From B16-G9 sp964400655 (lineage in GTDB: Bacteria > Bacteroidota > Bacteroidia > Bacteroidales > F082), in assembly GCA_964400655.1 (NCBI GenBank), contig CAYNVN010000154.1, positions 1 through 14,277 on the forward strand: a stretch of 14,277 bases of DNA, in the 5' to 3' direction. Of this stretch, positions 13,993 through 14,277 are shown piece after piece. The stretch's first letter is position 1; each line of letters opens with the position of its first letter. The notes beneath the pieces are model-generated. The model ran no database searches. It was not told the DNA's origin and saw only the letters and a program-made list of their open reading frames with translations. The translations under genes were made by a program, and so were the position numbers.

Positions 13993-14277
13993 GGCAAAAT
14001 GGAAATATAAAGGGTAAAGCAGGTTACCCGGGATAAAGTACTTGGAGTGCCTAAAGTGCCTGAAGTTTGGAGTGCCTGGGGTTTGGCGTTCAGCGTTGGG
14101 CGTTTAGCGTTGGGCGTTGGGGCAGGCCCGCCTGCCGGACGGGCAGGCAAATCAAAAATCTTAAATCAAAAATTTGCAATCATAAATCAAAAGTACTTGA
14201 GGTTTGGAGTGCCTAAAATTTGGAGTGCCTAAAGTAAATTCCAAATATCAAGCACCAAATCACAAAAAAATTCAAAA
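13993..14277. other. Word-repeat mosaic intergenic region, no gene
   Basis: I see no gene here. TTGGAGTGCCT occurs four times (14042, 14067, 14204, 14220). GGCGTT/AGCGTT units repeat with a 14-bp period at 14085-14118. AAATCAAAA occurs three times (14149, 14163, 14184). A GC-rich palindrome sits in the middle. Each word family is tandem or near-tandem but imperfect, and none encodes a plausible peptide. Confidence 0.75.
14121..14148. repeat. GC-rich palindrome, copy 2 (inverted relative to copy 1)
   Basis: GGCAGGC (14121-14127), GCCTGCC (14130-14136) and GGCAGGC (14142-14148) alternate, so two hairpins compete: one with a 2-nt loop and one with a 5-nt loop. The reverse complement closely matches the palindrome at 126-147, including the following GGCGGG. 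Confidence 0.6.

Noticed and set aside
14047..14232. Open frame across the right-hand repeat mosaic
   Set aside because: The translation is low-complexity repeat text with no promoter and no family resemblance.

Overview
The window looks like a chromosomal segment of a Bacteroidota bacterium, probably class Bacteroidia (the order is a guess). Four observations point there. There are several promoters with the Bacteroidota -7 box TAnnTTTG and no obvious Shine-Dalgarno sites. The gene order small membrane protein - mutL - rhomboid - rhomboid - EEP is one I recall from this phylum. The secreted sulfatase and the methylmalonyl-CoA carboxyltransferase/biotin carrier pair also fit. All genes appear intact, and I see no tRNA, rRNA, CRISPR array, transposase or phage gene.

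Layout: 1-518 is non-coding and built from palindromic and word-like repeats. Two plus-strand metabolic genes follow: a DASS/SLC13 dicarboxylate transporter (519-2048) and peptidase T (2150-3379). From 3477 to 9466 a tight seven-gene plus-strand run probably forms one operon: a small membrane protein, mutL, two different rhomboid proteases, a membrane-anchored EEP-fold phosphodiesterase/nuclease, an exported glutathione-peroxidase-like thiol peroxidase, and a 129-residue exported protein made of six SFP repeats. It meets a minus-strand block head-on. Read from its own promoters, that block is a sirtuin (13963-13223), a sulfatase lipoprotein (13192-11654), then mmdA (11472-9901) and a biotin carrier (9888-9547). 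The right edge (about 13993-14277) is again repeat-rich non-coding DNA that shares a palindrome with the left edge.

Functional picture: the transporter and peptidase T supply C4 acids and tripeptide-derived amino acids. MmdA and the biotin carrier move carboxyl groups between methylmalonyl-CoA and biotin, as in propionate/succinate metabolism. MutL serves mismatch repair. Rhomboids, EEP protein, peroxidase and repeat protein are all membrane or exported, so most of the mutL operon is envelope-directed. The most notable item is the SFP-repeat protein, which matches what I recall of the 7(1) septoil-knot family, among the most complex protein knots known. Second are the 5' hairpin plus U7 tract abutting the mmdA start codon, and the repeat-mosaic DNA at both edges.
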